A model generated the notes under the pieces. The model was not told the DNA's origin and searched no databases. It saw nothing but the letters and a program-made list of their open reading frames with translations. DNA of 5,261 nucleotides, from the NCBI GenBank assembly GCA_026982915.1, contig JALWQU010000112.1:1-5261 (forward strand), read 5' to 3'. Position 1 is the stretch's first letter. Each line of letters begins with the position of its first letter. Positions 4,839-5,261 of the stretch are shown here, piece by piece. The DNA is from Candidatus Altimarinota bacterium. GTDB taxonomy: Bacteria; Patescibacteriota; Gracilibacteria; UBA4473. The translations under genes and the position numbers were made by a program.

Positions 4839-5090
4839 ATGAACTTATTAGAAAAGTCATTTCAGGAAGAGGAGTCGGTGTCACTGCAACTCGTGCCTCA
4901 ACGAGAAACACCAACTGTTGACAAGCCTCGTCTGAGGGCTATTTACGATGAATTCAGCCAAATAATTGGCTATGTTATTCAGCCCCCTAAAACAAAAGAA
5001 CAAGCCGAAAATGTGAGGCAACTTTTTTATGAGCCGTCTGCTTGTGGGAATGAAGTACTTTGGGGGAAAGGGACAGCCAGGAGGCCGTAA
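4839..5090 (+). CDS. Hypothetical small protein
   Basis: An 83-aa frame I do not recognise. The protein is hydrophilic without TM segments. Residues 1-14 are acidic and probably helical, 15-30 a Pro/Thr-containing linker, and the middle (about 31-65) has Asp-Glu-Phe-Ser-Gln-Ile-Ile-Gly-Tyr-Val followed by a charged helix. The last residues are short and basic (Ala-Arg-Arg-Pro). It begins 25 bp after the T-run of the terminator and has no promoter of its own that I can support, so its expression would depend on read-through of the attenuator-like region. There is no Shine-Dalgarno. The last 41 bp overlap another small frame (5050-5166), so the true 3' end could differ if a frameshift is present. 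Gene status is plausible but unproven. Confidence 0.45.
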   Translation: MNLLEKSFQEEESVSLQLVPQRETPTVDKPRLRAIYDEFSQIIGYVIQPPKTKEQAENVRQLFYEPSACGNEVLWGKGTARRP

Positions 5091-5166
5091 TAAAACTCTC
5101 GTGTTTTTGACGGTAGCCTGTACAACGCCCGTGACTTTATTTTTTTGTATTATTCGGCTATACTAG
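5050..5166 (+). CDS. Possible 38-aa small membrane protein overlapping the preceding gene
   Basis: This ATG frame overlaps the end of the 83-aa gene by 41 bp in a different frame. Its product starts with a Gly/Lys-rich polar stretch (1-16) followed by about 20 hydrophobic residues (17-36), like a single-pass micropeptide. It has no Shine-Dalgarno and no recognised family. It may equally be a chance frame or the real C-terminus of the upstream gene after a frameshift. Confidence 0.2.
   Translation: MKYFGGKGQPGGRNKTLVFLTVACTTPVTLFFCIIRLY
5159..5164 (+). promoter_or_regulatory. Putative -10 box for the gene at 5191
   Basis: TATACT is a near-consensus -10 placed 26 bp before the ATG at 5191. 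No good -35 is seen at normal spacing; only a T-rich tract (5138-5147) lies there. The remaining bases between 5091 and 5190 show no other clear feature. Confidence 0.35.
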
Positions 5167-5190
5167 ATCGACATTTGAAAAAAATAAAAA

Positions 5191-5261
5191 ATGGAAAAAC
5201 ATAAAAAGGTAAAAAAGTTTTGGTATCTAGTCGGGATTTTATTGATCGTAGGGGGTTTATT
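5191..5261 (+). CDS. N-terminus of a membrane or secreted protein (3' end outside window)
   Basis: The frame opens with a strongly basic stretch (five Lys and one His within the first nine residues), then Phe-Trp-Tyr and a hydrophobic run Leu-Val-Gly-Ile-Leu-Leu-Ile-Val-Gly-Gly. This is typical of a signal peptide or first TM helix. Only 23 full codons are visible, so no family can be assigned. The upstream bases are an A-rich run without a Shine-Dalgarno. Confidence 0.6.
   Translation, partial: MEKHKKVKKFWYLVGILLIVGGL

Noticed and set aside
3..5090. Recoded UGA (as in Gracilibacteria/Absconditabacteria), suggested by seven larger frames all ending in TAA or TAG
   Set aside because: Conserved genes such as aroC are full length with no in-frame TGA, so there is no sign that TGA is a sense codon; the sample of stops is small.

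Overview
The window is a stretch of a bacterial genome of moderate G+C, with AT-rich patches. It has compact gene spacing and uses the standard genetic code. It carries housekeeping genes for folate and aromatic metabolism (folC, aroC), an unpaired OmpR/PhoB-type response regulator, a DMT-family permease and several unrecognised small genes. None of the visible starts has a convincing Shine-Dalgarno sequence, and several promoter-like motifs sit so close to the ATG that the mRNAs would be leaderless or nearly so. This fits lineages with little SD use (Bacteroidota, Cyanobacteria, some Patescibacteria/CPR such as the Gracilibacteria-Peregrinibacteria group). I cannot fix the taxonomy further; a CPR-like or other uncultured bacterium is only a guess.

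Layout, left to right: the C-terminal half of a folylpolyglutamate/dihydrofolate synthase (FolC) runs off the left edge. It is followed by a response regulator (799-1476) and a small membrane-anchored protein of unknown function (1545-1970). The latter meets, tail to tail with an 11-bp overlap, a 10-TM EamA-type transporter on the minus strand (1960-2847). A perfect 11-bp inverted repeat inside the end of the transporter gene could terminate the plus-strand transcript. The transporter diverges from full-length chorismate synthase aroC (2919-3998) across a 71-bp region holding two back-to-back promoter-like motifs.

Downstream of aroC lies what looks like a 597-bp mobile element (4042-4638). 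It has 24-bp imperfect terminal inverted repeats, an abutting 8-bp direct repeat that looks like a target-site duplication, and a second internal pair of 34-bp inverted repeats, each folding into a GC-rich hairpin. Its only gene is a 121-aa DUF559 (Vsr/PD-(D/E)XK-like) nuclease that is clearly AT-richer than its neighbours. No transposase is present.

Just beyond the right end is a compact transcription unit: a TTGACA/TATCAT promoter, a 20-codon reading frame ending Gly-Trp-Ser-Trp-stop, competing RNA stems and a strong intrinsic terminator. This resembles a tryptophan leader/attenuator, placed a short distance after aroC if the element is removed. The gene after it (4839-5090, 83 aa) is not a trp gene I recognise. 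The window ends in the first codons of a membrane or secreted protein. The element with its DUF559 cargo and the Trp-ending leader unit are the two parts most worth a second look.
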